A stretch of 8,490 nt of DNA from Gammaproteobacteria bacterium (lineage in GTDB: Bacteria > Pseudomonadota > Gammaproteobacteria > GCA-001735895), in assembly GCA_003645435.1 (NCBI GenBank), contig QNFD01000101.1, positions 1 to 8,490 on the forward strand. Direction: 5' to 3'. Shown in pieces: positions 1-6,299 of the stretch. Position numbers and translations under genes: made by a program. Within the stretch, counting starts at the first letter, position 1; each line of letters starts with the position of its first letter. The notes beneath the pieces are model-generated. The model worked only from the letters and a program-made list of their open reading frames with translations. It was not told where the DNA came from and ran no database searches.

Positions 1-5
1 CGATT

Positions 6-1553
6 ATGGCAAGACGTTCTGGTGGCAGACAAGCCAAGATAGCCCTGCGCAAAGCAGCTCTTGCCGATGACCTGAAACCGGTCCATGCGGGTGAAACCGG
101 CGGTCAGTACAGGCCCCTGAGCGAGTCCGATATCGAAGCGATCGACGCCACCGTATTCAAAATTCTCGAAGAAGTCGGCTTTGCCCAGGCGACACCGCAT
201 TGCATCGAGGTCTGTACCGCTATCGGTGCGATCTATGATGAAGATGAACGCCTGCGATTTCCCCGTGCAGTAGTCGAAGATGCGATGCATAAATGCTGCC
301 GCAATTTAACCCTGCATGGTCAGGATCCAAAACATGACCTTGAGCTCACCGGGCAAAAGGTTCACTTCTCCACCGCCGGTGCGGCGGTAATGATCGCCGA
401 CCCGGTAAACAATGAATATCGCGAGTCCACCGCACAGGATCTGTACGACATGGCGCGTATTACCGACCAGTGCGACAACATTCACATGTTCCAACGTATG
501 TGCGTGCTACGCGATATCAGCGACAACCACGCGATGGATGTCAACACTATTTATAACGCGGTGATGGGAACCACCAAGCACATTGGCAGCAGCTGGAGCG
601 AAGTACACCACCTCGAAGATAGCCTGAAGATGCTGCACATCATTGCCGGTGGCGAAGACAAATGGCGCGAACGTCCGTTTGTCAGCATTTCCTGCTGCCA
701 CGTGGTGCCGCCGATGAAGTTCACCGATGAAGCGCTCGGTTGCCTTAAAGTGGCCGTCGAAGGCGGTATGCCGGTGTTATTACTCTCTGCGGGTCAATCG
801 GGTGCGACTTCACCCGCCTGTCTCGCCGGCGCCGTGGCACAGGCATGGGCTGAATGCCTCGGCGGCCTGGTTTATGTCAATGCGATCAAGCCCGGTGCGC
901 CTGCAATTCTCGGTACCTGGCCGTTTGTGTCGGACCTGCGTACCGGTGCGATGAGCGGCGGTTCACCAGAACAGGCGCTCCTGTCTTCGGCCTGTGCGCA
1001 AATGGGCAATTTTTACGATTTGCCCACCGGTACCGGCTGCGGTATGTCCGATTCCAAGTTTCCCGACTTTCAGGGTGGCGCTGAACGCGCTTATACCACA
1101 ACCTGTGCGGCTACCTCGGGGGCCAACGTAATCTACGAAGCAGCCGGCATGTACGCGAGCCTGCTCAGTGCCTGCCCTGAATCGTTATTGATCGACAATG
1201 ACATTCTTGGTGCGGCACTTCGAATTACTCGCGGCATCGAGGTCAATGAGGAAACTCTGAGTTTCGAGGTACTGAAAGATGTTTGCCTGGGCGATAAGGG
1301 ACATTACCTCGGCGCCGGACAAACACTCGAGGTTATGCAAACCGAGTACATCTACCCCGAATTCGGTGATCGGCTAAGCCCGAACCAGTGGGTTGAACAA
1401 AACAAACCGGTGCTTCTCGAGAAGGCCGTGGCGAAAAAGAATGAAATCCTCGATAACTATCATCCAGATCACATCAGCGACGAAGTCGATCGCACGATAC
1501 GCGAACAGTTTTCGATCTACTTGCCGCGTCAGGCCTTTGGCCGCAGCGAATAG
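6..1553 (+). CDS. MttB-superfamily (trimethylamine methyltransferase-like) protein, non-pyrrolysine
   Basis: A 515-residue protein of the trimethylamine:corrinoid methyltransferase family. Family knowledge: such TIM-barrel enzymes move a methyl group from a tertiary or quaternary amine (for example glycine betaine, carnitine, proline betaine) to the cobalt of a small corrinoid protein in the cytoplasm. The assignment rests on overall resemblance: a basic N-terminus running into GGQYRPLSESDIEAID (residues 32-47), the glycine-rich middle, and the SDSKFPDFQGGAE segment (348-360). Archaeal MttB reads an internal UAG as pyrrolysine. Here the barrel is read entirely with sense codons, and the only TAG is the terminal stop, so this is the non-Pyl branch. 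The ATG at base 6 fits the usual short basic N-terminus, but its ribosome binding site lies before the window. The next gene starts 29 bases downstream, suggesting co-transcription. The substrate is not determinable; a betaine-type compound is inferred from the flavoprotein neighbour. Confidence 0.9.
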   Translation: MARRSGGRQAKIALRKAALADDLKPVHAGETGGQYRPLSESDIEAIDATVFKILEEVGFAQATPHCIEVCTAIGAIYDEDERLRFPRAVVEDAMHKCCRNLTLHGQDPKHDLELTGQKVHFSTAGAAVMIADPVNNEYRESTAQDLYDMARITDQCDNIHMFQRMCVLRDISDNHAMDVNTIYNAVMGTTKHIGSSWSEVHHLEDSLKMLHIIAGGEDKWRERPFVSISCCHVVPPMKFTDEALGCLKVAVEGGMPVLLLSAGQSGATSPACLAGAVAQAWAECLGGLVYVNAIKPGAPAILGTWPFVSDLRTGAMSGGSPEQALLSSACAQMGNFYDLPTGTGCGMSDSKFPDFQGGAERAYTTTCAATSGANVIYEAAGMYASLLSACPESLLIDNDILGAALRITRGIEVNEETLSFEVLKDVCLGDKGHYLGAGQTLEVMQTEYIYPEFGDRLSPNQWVEQNKPVLLEKAVAKKNEILDNYHPDHISDEVDRTIREQFSIYLPRQAFGRSE

Positions 1554-1582
1554 TCATCCATCCGATTTAACGAGAAATTATT

Positions 1583-4000
1583 ATGAAGAGTCATGCAAGA
1601 GTAGTCATCATCGGCGGCGGTTCACTCGGGGTTAACCTGCTCTATCACCTCACCAAAGAAGGCTGGACCGACATTGCCCTGGTGGAAAAAGGTGAGCTTA
1701 CCAGCGGTTCGACCTGGCACGCGGCTGGTTTGTGCGGGAACTTCATCGGCAACATGACCGTATCGCAGATTCACAATTATACGATCAAGCTTTATAACGA
1801 AATTTTACCAGCGGAAACTGGCCAGACTTCCAGCTTTCATCAAACCGGCAGTATTCGCGTCGGCTTCAGCAAGGTTGAAGAAGAATGGTTCCGCAACCTC
1901 GAAAGCCGCGCTAAAAATGTAGGCTTTGAATTTAATCTGATCAGTAAAGAAGAAGCTCGCAAACTCAACCCTTTGATGAATTTTGATAAGGCCCGCGTCA
2001 TCGCCAGCACCCCGCACGATGGTCACGTCGACCCGACCTCGGTGGTCATGCCTCTATCAAAGCTGGCACGCGATAATGGCGCCGAAATCTACCGCTTTAC
2101 GCGGGTTACTGCGATCAATGAATTATCCTCTGGCGAATGGGAAGTAGTCACCGACAAGGGCACGATTGTGGCCGAGCACGTGGTTAATGCGGCGGGCTGT
2201 TTTGCCCGTGAAATCGGAGAAATGGTCGGTGCGACCATACCGCTAACTAATCTTGAGCATCAGTACCTGGTTACCGAATCCCACCCGGATATCGAGGCGC
2301 TGGGCTGGGAGCTGCCGGTTTGCCGCGATTCATACAGCTCGGCTTATATCCGCCAGGAAGGTCTCGGCTTTCTGGTTGGACCCTATGAAATGTGGGGTTC
2401 GAAGCCCTGGGCACTGAATGGTATGGACTGGGACTTCGACCGCGAACTGTTCGAACCCGATCTCGATCGTTTAATGCCATTCCTCGAACGATGCTTTGAA
2501 CTCACGCCAAAGTTCGAAGAAGTCGGGGTCAAAACCGTCGTCAATGGTCCGATCACGCATACGCCCGATGACAACATACTCGCCGGACCGCAGGCGGGAC
2601 TGCGTAACTTCTGGAACCTGTGTGGCGCCAGCATCGGTATTGCCCAAGGCGGTATCGGCAAGTATATGGCGCAGTGGATGGTCTACGGTCAGACCGAATT
2701 GAATATGGCGCCACTCGATTGCCGCCGATTTGGCGACTGGGCCGATAAGAAATACTGCATTATCAAGGCGATCGAATCTTACGAGGTGATGTACTCGGCC
2801 GCCGCGCCGAATGATAACCGCCCGCATGGCAGGCCCATGCGCACCAGCCCGCTCTACGCACGCCTGCTCGAAAAAGGCTGTGTGCACGGTGTGGTGCAGG
2901 GCTACGAAAAGGCGCTCTGGTTTAAAACTGGCCAAGCCCAAAGCGAAAGCCCTACCTGGGCACACAGCGAAGCGCACGACGTCGTCGGCGAAGAATGCCG
3001 GGCGGTGCGCGATGCCGCGGGTATTATCGATCTGTCCGGTTCAGCCAAGTATGAAATCACCGGCAAAGATGCATTTGCTTTTCTGGATCGCCTATCCTGT
3101 AACAAGCTGCCCGCCAAAGACGGACGCATCGGCCTCAGCCTGTTCCACGCGCCAAACGGCGGCATCATGTGCGAAATGTCGATCACGCGTCTGGCCGACG
3201 ATTTTTACTACCTGGTTTCCGCGATTGGTTCGGAACACAAGGATTTACACTGGATGCAATCGAACGCGGATGACTTCGACGTCAAGATCGAGAATGTGAC
3301 CGATGACCTTAGCTCGATGCTGCTGACCGGTCCGAACTCGCGTGAAATTCTCCAGCAATTGACCGAGGATGACCTGTCCAATACAGCTTTGCCCTGGCTG
3401 CACGCGCGCGACATCAAGATTGATTCTGCGATGGTACGCGTTATCCGCGTTTCTTACGCCGGCGAACTCGGTTACGAATTACACATGCCGAGTTACCAGT
3501 TACTGTCGATATACGACTCGATTTGCCGGGTTGGCGAAGACTATGGTTTGCGTGACTTTGGCGGTTATGCCTTTAATTCTATGCGTTTGGAAAAGATGTA
3601 CCGAGCTTATGGTGGTGAATTCACCGAGGAAATCAGTGGTGTCGAAGCCGGCATGGAAAGATTCATCGATACCAGCCGTGACTTTATTGGTTGTGAGAGC
3701 ATCAAGCAGCGCCAGACCGAAGCCGGCAGCATTCAGCTCGCCTACTTACTCTTCGATGACGACATCGCCTGCGAATGTTATGGCAACGAGGCTGTTTATC
3801 ATAATGGCGATTTAATCGGGCTTACCACCAGTGGCGCCTACGGACATCGAATCGGTAAGAGTCTCGCATTCGCCTACCTGAAGCCTGAATCAATTAGCCA
3901 GGGGCTGGAAGTCACTATCGATACCTCGGTTGGCAGTCGTTCCGCGCATATCGAAATGGACGCGGCCTACGACGCTTCCAACCAGAAACTTCGCAGCTAA
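1583..4000 (+). CDS. FAD-dependent dimethylglycine/sarcosine dehydrogenase-like protein with GcvT C-terminal half
   Basis: An 805-residue bimodular flavoprotein. Residues about 5-375 form a DAO-type FAD oxidoreductase: a Rossmann dinucleotide loop GGGSLG (11-16) after a beta strand, an acidic residue ending the second strand (E35), and STWHAAG (44-50), whose H46 matches the histidine that carries covalent FAD in dimethylglycine and sarcosine dehydrogenases. A linker segment follows (about 314-440; NGPITHTPDDNILAGP at 321-336 is typical of the family). Residues about 440-800 are GcvT-like folate-binding domains, with GPNSREIL (583-590) and RVSYAGELGYELH (622-634). In the family, the N-terminal half oxidises an N-methyl group and the C-terminal half captures formaldehyde as 5,10-methylene-tetrahydrofolate. 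Length is normal and both halves look intact. The start follows a modest GAGA at 1572-1575. Dimethylglycine, sarcosine or another N-methyl amine could be the substrate; the exact one is unknown. Confidence 0.9.
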   Translation: MKSHARVVIIGGGSLGVNLLYHLTKEGWTDIALVEKGELTSGSTWHAAGLCGNFIGNMTVSQIHNYTIKLYNEILPAETGQTSSFHQTGSIRVGFSKVEEEWFRNLESRAKNVGFEFNLISKEEARKLNPLMNFDKARVIASTPHDGHVDPTSVVMPLSKLARDNGAEIYRFTRVTAINELSSGEWEVVTDKGTIVAEHVVNAAGCFAREIGEMVGATIPLTNLEHQYLVTESHPDIEALGWELPVCRDSYSSAYIRQEGLGFLVGPYEMWGSKPWALNGMDWDFDRELFEPDLDRLMPFLERCFELTPKFEEVGVKTVVNGPITHTPDDNILAGPQAGLRNFWNLCGASIGIAQGGIGKYMAQWMVYGQTELNMAPLDCRRFGDWADKKYCIIKAIESYEVMYSAAAPNDNRPHGRPMRTSPLYARLLEKGCVHGVVQGYEKALWFKTGQAQSESPTWAHSEAHDVVGEECRAVRDAAGIIDLSGSAKYEITGKDAFAFLDRLSCNKLPAKDGRIGLSLFHAPNGGIMCEMSITRLADDFYYLVSAIGSEHKDLHWMQSNADDFDVKIENVTDDLSSMLLTGPNSREILQQLTEDDLSNTALPWLHARDIKIDSAMVRVIRVSYAGELGYELHMPSYQLLSIYDSICRVGEDYGLRDFGGYAFNSMRLEKMYRAYGGEFTEEISGVEAGMERFIDTSRDFIGCESIKQRQTEAGSIQLAYLLFDDDIACECYGNEAVYHNGDLIGLTTSGAYGHRIGKSLAFAYLKPESISQGLEVTIDTSVGSRSAHIEMDAAYDASNQKLRS

Positions 4001-4114
4001 GCCAGGTCGGGCTTCAATTTCAGATGACTGTAACCGAAACCCTGTTGTATCATGCAAGACCAATTTAAAAAATATGGTGAGATTGCAGGGCAACCAACCA
4101 GGGTCCACAATTTC

Positions 4115-4120
4115 GGGAGG
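4115..4120 (+). promoter_or_regulatory. Strong Shine-Dalgarno that fixes the start of the HD-domain gene
   Basis: GGGAGG lies four bases before the ATG at 4125. It is the best ribosome binding site in the window and decides the start. The same frame is open upstream to an ATG at 3930, but that would overlap the preceding gene by 71 bases and add 65 residues that do not resemble an HD protein. Confidence 0.8.
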
Positions 4121-4124
4121 AACC

Positions 4125-4709
4125 ATGGAACAAGTTAGTTTTATAAAAATGGAGGACGGTACTAAAGAAGAGTACGAATTCCTCGATGCGCTTGAAGAAG
4201 AGTATAAGGCGGGACTTGCCGACAAGTTATTACTGGCGCTAAGACAGCTCGAACACAGCCTCTCCGGCTATAGAATCACTCGCCTCGATCATGCATTACA
4301 GGGAGCAACCCGTGCATACCGCGCCGACGAATCCGAAGAAATGATCCTGACCATTCTATTGCACGATATCGGCGACGAACTCGCGCCCTACTCGCATAGT
4401 GAAATGGCTGCCGCCATTCTAAGGCCATTCGTATCGGAAAAGCTTTACTGGATCGTCAAGCAACACGGTCTGTTCCAGATGTACTACTATGCGCATCACT
4501 GCGGCGGTGATCGCAACGCCAGGGACAAGTTCAAGGATCACGAGTGGTACCAGGATGCTATCGATTTCTGCGCAAACTACGACCAGAACTGCTTCGACCC
4601 GGACTATGATTCCAAACCGCTGGAATTTTTTGAACCCCTGCTTCGCAAACTGGTGGCAGTGCCGAAGCAGGAGGACGAAGAGCAAACAGCACGTTATGGT
4701 ACTGCTTAG
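4125..4709 (+). CDS. HD-domain metalloprotein, possible PhnZ/TmpB-like diiron oxygenase
   Basis: A 194-residue soluble HD-superfamily protein, close in size to the diiron oxygenase PhnZ. Visible candidate ligands are H56 (LDHALQ), H80-D81 (LLHDIGDE), H91 (YSHSEMAA), H114 (VKQHGLFQ) and D153 (CANYDQNCFDP). This H..HD..H..H..D set is what binds two metals in dinuclear HD enzymes such as PhnZ and myo-inositol oxygenase. The H56-H80 spacing of 24 matches PhnZ (H34-H58) as I recall it, and LDHALQ is similar to the PhnZ segment. Differences: the motif reads HDIGDE rather than HDxGH, and the glutamate that contacts phosphonate substrates in PhnZ appears to be Tyr49. It lies 124 bases after the flavoprotein gene, on the same strand, with its own strong ribosome binding site. 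Its setting suggests a role in amine or betaine catabolism. Oxygenase versus phosphohydrolase chemistry cannot be settled from sequence. Confidence 0.8.
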   Translation: MEQVSFIKMEDGTKEEYEFLDALEEEYKAGLADKLLLALRQLEHSLSGYRITRLDHALQGATRAYRADESEEMILTILLHDIGDELAPYSHSEMAAAILRPFVSEKLYWIVKQHGLFQMYYYAHHCGGDRNARDKFKDHEWYQDAIDFCANYDQNCFDPDYDSKPLEFFEPLLRKLVAVPKQEDEEQTARYGTA

Positions 4710-4795
4710 ATAGTTGTCCCGTTAACTTGCAGAGACATGGATTGGGAACGCCTGACTATCGAGGAAATTCACCAGCAGTGGGCATGACGTAATAG

Positions 4796-4824
4796 TTGAC
4801 CCTGATCAAGAACAGTTCTTGAAT
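4796..4824 (+). promoter_or_regulatory. Candidate sigma70-type promoter
   Basis: TTGACC (4796-4801) matches the -35 consensus at five of six bases and is followed after 17 bases by TTGAAT (4819-4824), a four-of-six -10 box. The spacing is ideal and the -10 is weak, as expected of a regulated promoter. It would leave a 5' leader of roughly 215 bases before the ATP-grasp gene. It is supported mainly by the palindrome lying between its boxes; without transcription start data it remains a guess. Confidence 0.35.
4806..4822. promoter_or_regulatory. Perfect 17-bp palindrome, candidate operator
   Basis: TCAAGAACAGTTCTTGA has two perfect 8-base arms around a single central base. A one-base centre cannot form a stable hairpin loop, so this fits a binding site for a dimeric DNA-binding protein better than a terminator. 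It fills the spacer and overlaps the -10 of the candidate promoter, the usual place for a repressor site. No regulator gene is in the window, so the protein family is unknown. Confidence 0.5.
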
Positions 4825-4927
4825 AACTTGTTACCAGAATATATCTACCCCCCGTTTAGATAACTCTGCCTGTCTGGGAGCGCTTCACCTGCTCTGGAAC
4901 TACCTCATAATTGGTTTAGAATTATTT

Positions 4928-4943
4928 CCTAAATACCTAAATT
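4928..4943 (+). repeat. Tandem 8-bp direct repeat CCTAAATA/CCTAAATT
   Basis: Two adjacent octamers differ only at the last base. They lie in the AT-rich part of the intergenic region, about 105 bases before the ATP-grasp start. They could be a direct-repeat binding site or chance in AT-rich DNA. No third copy is present. Confidence 0.3.
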
Positions 4944-5047
4944 TACTCGCGATTTTTTCTTTTTGTACTATAAATTATTCTAATTACGAGTTTCACTATG
5001 GATATGAGCTTGCCGATAAAATAGAAAACTGACAAGTATAGGGGCTC

Positions 5048-6262
5048 ATGACAATACCTCAGAATATAACCTCCCTTGCGGAGTCCCGGACCGTGGGCCT
5101 GATCAAACAGCGTCGAAGTAATCGAATCGAGGAACTCCAGGTTCAAATTGAACGGCTTAAAAAGCGTGTCCGCATAGCGGTTATCTTCGGCGGTGATAAG
5201 AGAGTCCAGGGCGCGGTAATAAACCCCACCTTTAATCCACGTTCTTGGAAAAGTTACGAAACCGTTGCCAATGATATTGCCGTCGCGCTAAAAACCCTTG
5301 GTTTTCGCCACGTTCAGGTGATACCCGAAGACATGCGTATCGGCGAGCGCCTGCGCAAGGAGCGTATTGATCTGGCATGGCTGAATTCCGGCGGCGTGCA
5401 GGGATATATATCCATGTCACATTCGGCAGCAATACTCGAAATGATAGGAATCCCCTATATAGGGCATGATCCGATGATAGCGGGGATTCTGGATTCAAAG
5501 CATATTTTCAAAAGAATGCTCAAGGCACTGGATATCCCAACGGCTCCGTTCATGACCTGGAGCCTTGCCCAGGGTGAGTTTGTTCCCTCAAGTAATGACC
5601 GTTTTAACAGAGTATTTAGTAATTATTCTGGTCCTTTCATCGTCAAACCAGTATCTGGCCGGGCCTCTTTAAACGTAAACCTGGTTGAAGATTTATCGGC
5701 CTTACCCGAAACAGTGAGCGACTTATGCCAGGCAACCGAGAATCATGTACTCATCGAGACTTTCCTGCCAGGTCGCGAATTTTGTGTAGCGGTATGCGGT
5801 CCGGTTATTTGCAGGAACAATATTCTACAGAGACGTGGCTTGCCATTTACTTTTGCTGCCGTCGAGCGTCGTCTCGATGATAACGAAAAAATTTTTGTGT
5901 CCATGGACATTCGTCCAATTACCTCAAATCGGGTTAATATTCTCGATCCCAATGTTGATGGCGATGTAATTCAACGACTGGAAGAGCTCGCGAACGAGGT
6001 TTTTCAGGAAATGAATTTAGAGACGCTGATACGTCTGGACGTGCGCATGGACGCCGAAGGTAATATGTTCGTATTGGAAGCGAACCCAAAACCCGATCTA
6101 AAGACACCGACCCCGGAGAAAACCAGTCTGGTTTGCACCAGTCTGGCATCATACGGGATGAGCTACGAGGACCTTATCCTCTCCCTGCTTGCCGATCGCC
6201 TCGACCTGTATCTTAGTCAAAGACGCGGCTCCATAACAAATCTCGCGAAGTTGCTGGAATGA
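5048..6262 (+). CDS. D-Ala-D-Ala ligase-like ATP-grasp enzyme, substrate unknown
   Basis: A 404-residue cytoplasmic ATP-grasp protein resembling D-alanine-D-alanine ligase (usually about 300-365 residues) with an extra N-terminal segment of about 40 residues, rich in charge and coiled-coil-like (20-41). Aligned by eye to E. coli DdlB, the ATP and metal residues are kept: K151, K200 (IVKP), E237 and E244 (LIETFLPGREF), R329 and D331 (RLDV), E344 and N346 (LEANPKPD). The substrate-side motifs differ. The N-terminal EREVS is replaced by an insertion (about 51-66), and the GSSVG loop reads RASLN (205-209). The family joins a carboxylate to an amine through an acyl-phosphate. Here the product is probably not D-Ala-D-Ala; a dipeptide, amide or related small-molecule ligase is the inference. 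An in-frame TAG at 5039-5041 and AGGGG (5040-5044) fix the start. The sensor-transporter gene follows 37 bases downstream. Confidence 0.8.
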   Translation: MTIPQNITSLAESRTVGLIKQRRSNRIEELQVQIERLKKRVRIAVIFGGDKRVQGAVINPTFNPRSWKSYETVANDIAVALKTLGFRHVQVIPEDMRIGERLRKERIDLAWLNSGGVQGYISMSHSAAILEMIGIPYIGHDPMIAGILDSKHIFKRMLKALDIPTAPFMTWSLAQGEFVPSSNDRFNRVFSNYSGPFIVKPVSGRASLNVNLVEDLSALPETVSDLCQATENHVLIETFLPGREFCVAVCGPVICRNNILQRRGLPFTFAAVERRLDDNEKIFVSMDIRPITSNRVNILDPNVDGDVIQRLEELANEVFQEMNLETLIRLDVRMDAEGNMFVLEANPKPDLKTPTPEKTSLVCTSLASYGMSYEDLILSLLADRLDLYLSQRRGSITNLAKLLE

Positions 6263-6297
6263 ACATCTGGCAAACTATTTGGGCAGCAATCAAGTGA
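6259..6297 (+). other. 12-codon open frame linking the ATP-grasp and transporter genes
   Basis: MNIWQTIWAAIK begins with an ATG that overlaps the ATP-grasp stop (ATGA) and ends in a TGA that overlaps an in-frame GTG of the transporter gene (GTGA, 6294-6297). Such double overlaps can couple translation. No clear ribosome binding site precedes it, so it may be accidental. Confidence 0.2.
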
Positions 6298-6299
6298 AC

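Larger units (their letters stand above)
4710..5047. other. 338-base intergenic region separating two gene blocks
   Basis: No convincing gene on either strand. It holds a 17-bp palindrome within a candidate promoter (4796-4824), a weak inverted repeat TATCTA/TAGATA around a C-rich loop (4842-4862), and an AT-rich half from about 4900 with a tandem 8-bp repeat and a TATAAA (4969-4974) lacking a good -35 partner. A 16-codon open frame (4737-4787) is discussed under findings. No stem with a U-run that would make a clear terminator for the upstream block was found. The change to AT-rich sequence and the spacing suggest that transcription of the ATP-grasp/transporter pair starts here. Confidence 0.7.

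Noticed and set aside
1551..1553. TAG stop of the MttB-like gene as a pyrrolysine codon
   Set aside because: The protein is already full length at this point and the frame meets TGA eleven codons later, whereas pyrrolysine in MttB lies inside the barrel. This is an ordinary stop.
2471..2977. 168-codon minus-strand frame inside the flavoprotein gene
   Set aside because: It is wholly covered by a well-supported + strand gene and resembles no family I recognise, so it is a shadow frame.
3999..4014. AAGCC...GGCTT hairpin at the end of the flavoprotein gene, as a terminator
   Set aside because: The stem is only five pairs and is followed by CAATTT rather than a U-run, so termination is unlikely.
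3930..4124. Longer 259-residue version of the HD protein starting inside the flavoprotein gene
   Set aside because: The strong GGGAGG before the ATG at 4125 and the non-HD-like extra residues favour the 194-residue form.
4842..4862. Inverted repeat TATCTA...TAGATA around a C-rich loop
   Set aside because: Six AT-rich pairs with a nine-base loop are weak, and there is no U-tract, so neither a terminator nor a strong operator is supported.
4969..4974. TATAAA as a -10 box for the ATP-grasp gene
   Set aside because: No acceptable -35 lies 16-18 bases upstream; nearby matches need a 21-base spacer. Kept only as a remark.
4943..5146. 67-codon minus-strand frame across the start of the ATP-grasp gene
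   Set aside because: It overlaps the conserved + strand gene by about 100 bases and comes from AT-rich sequence; there is no independent support.
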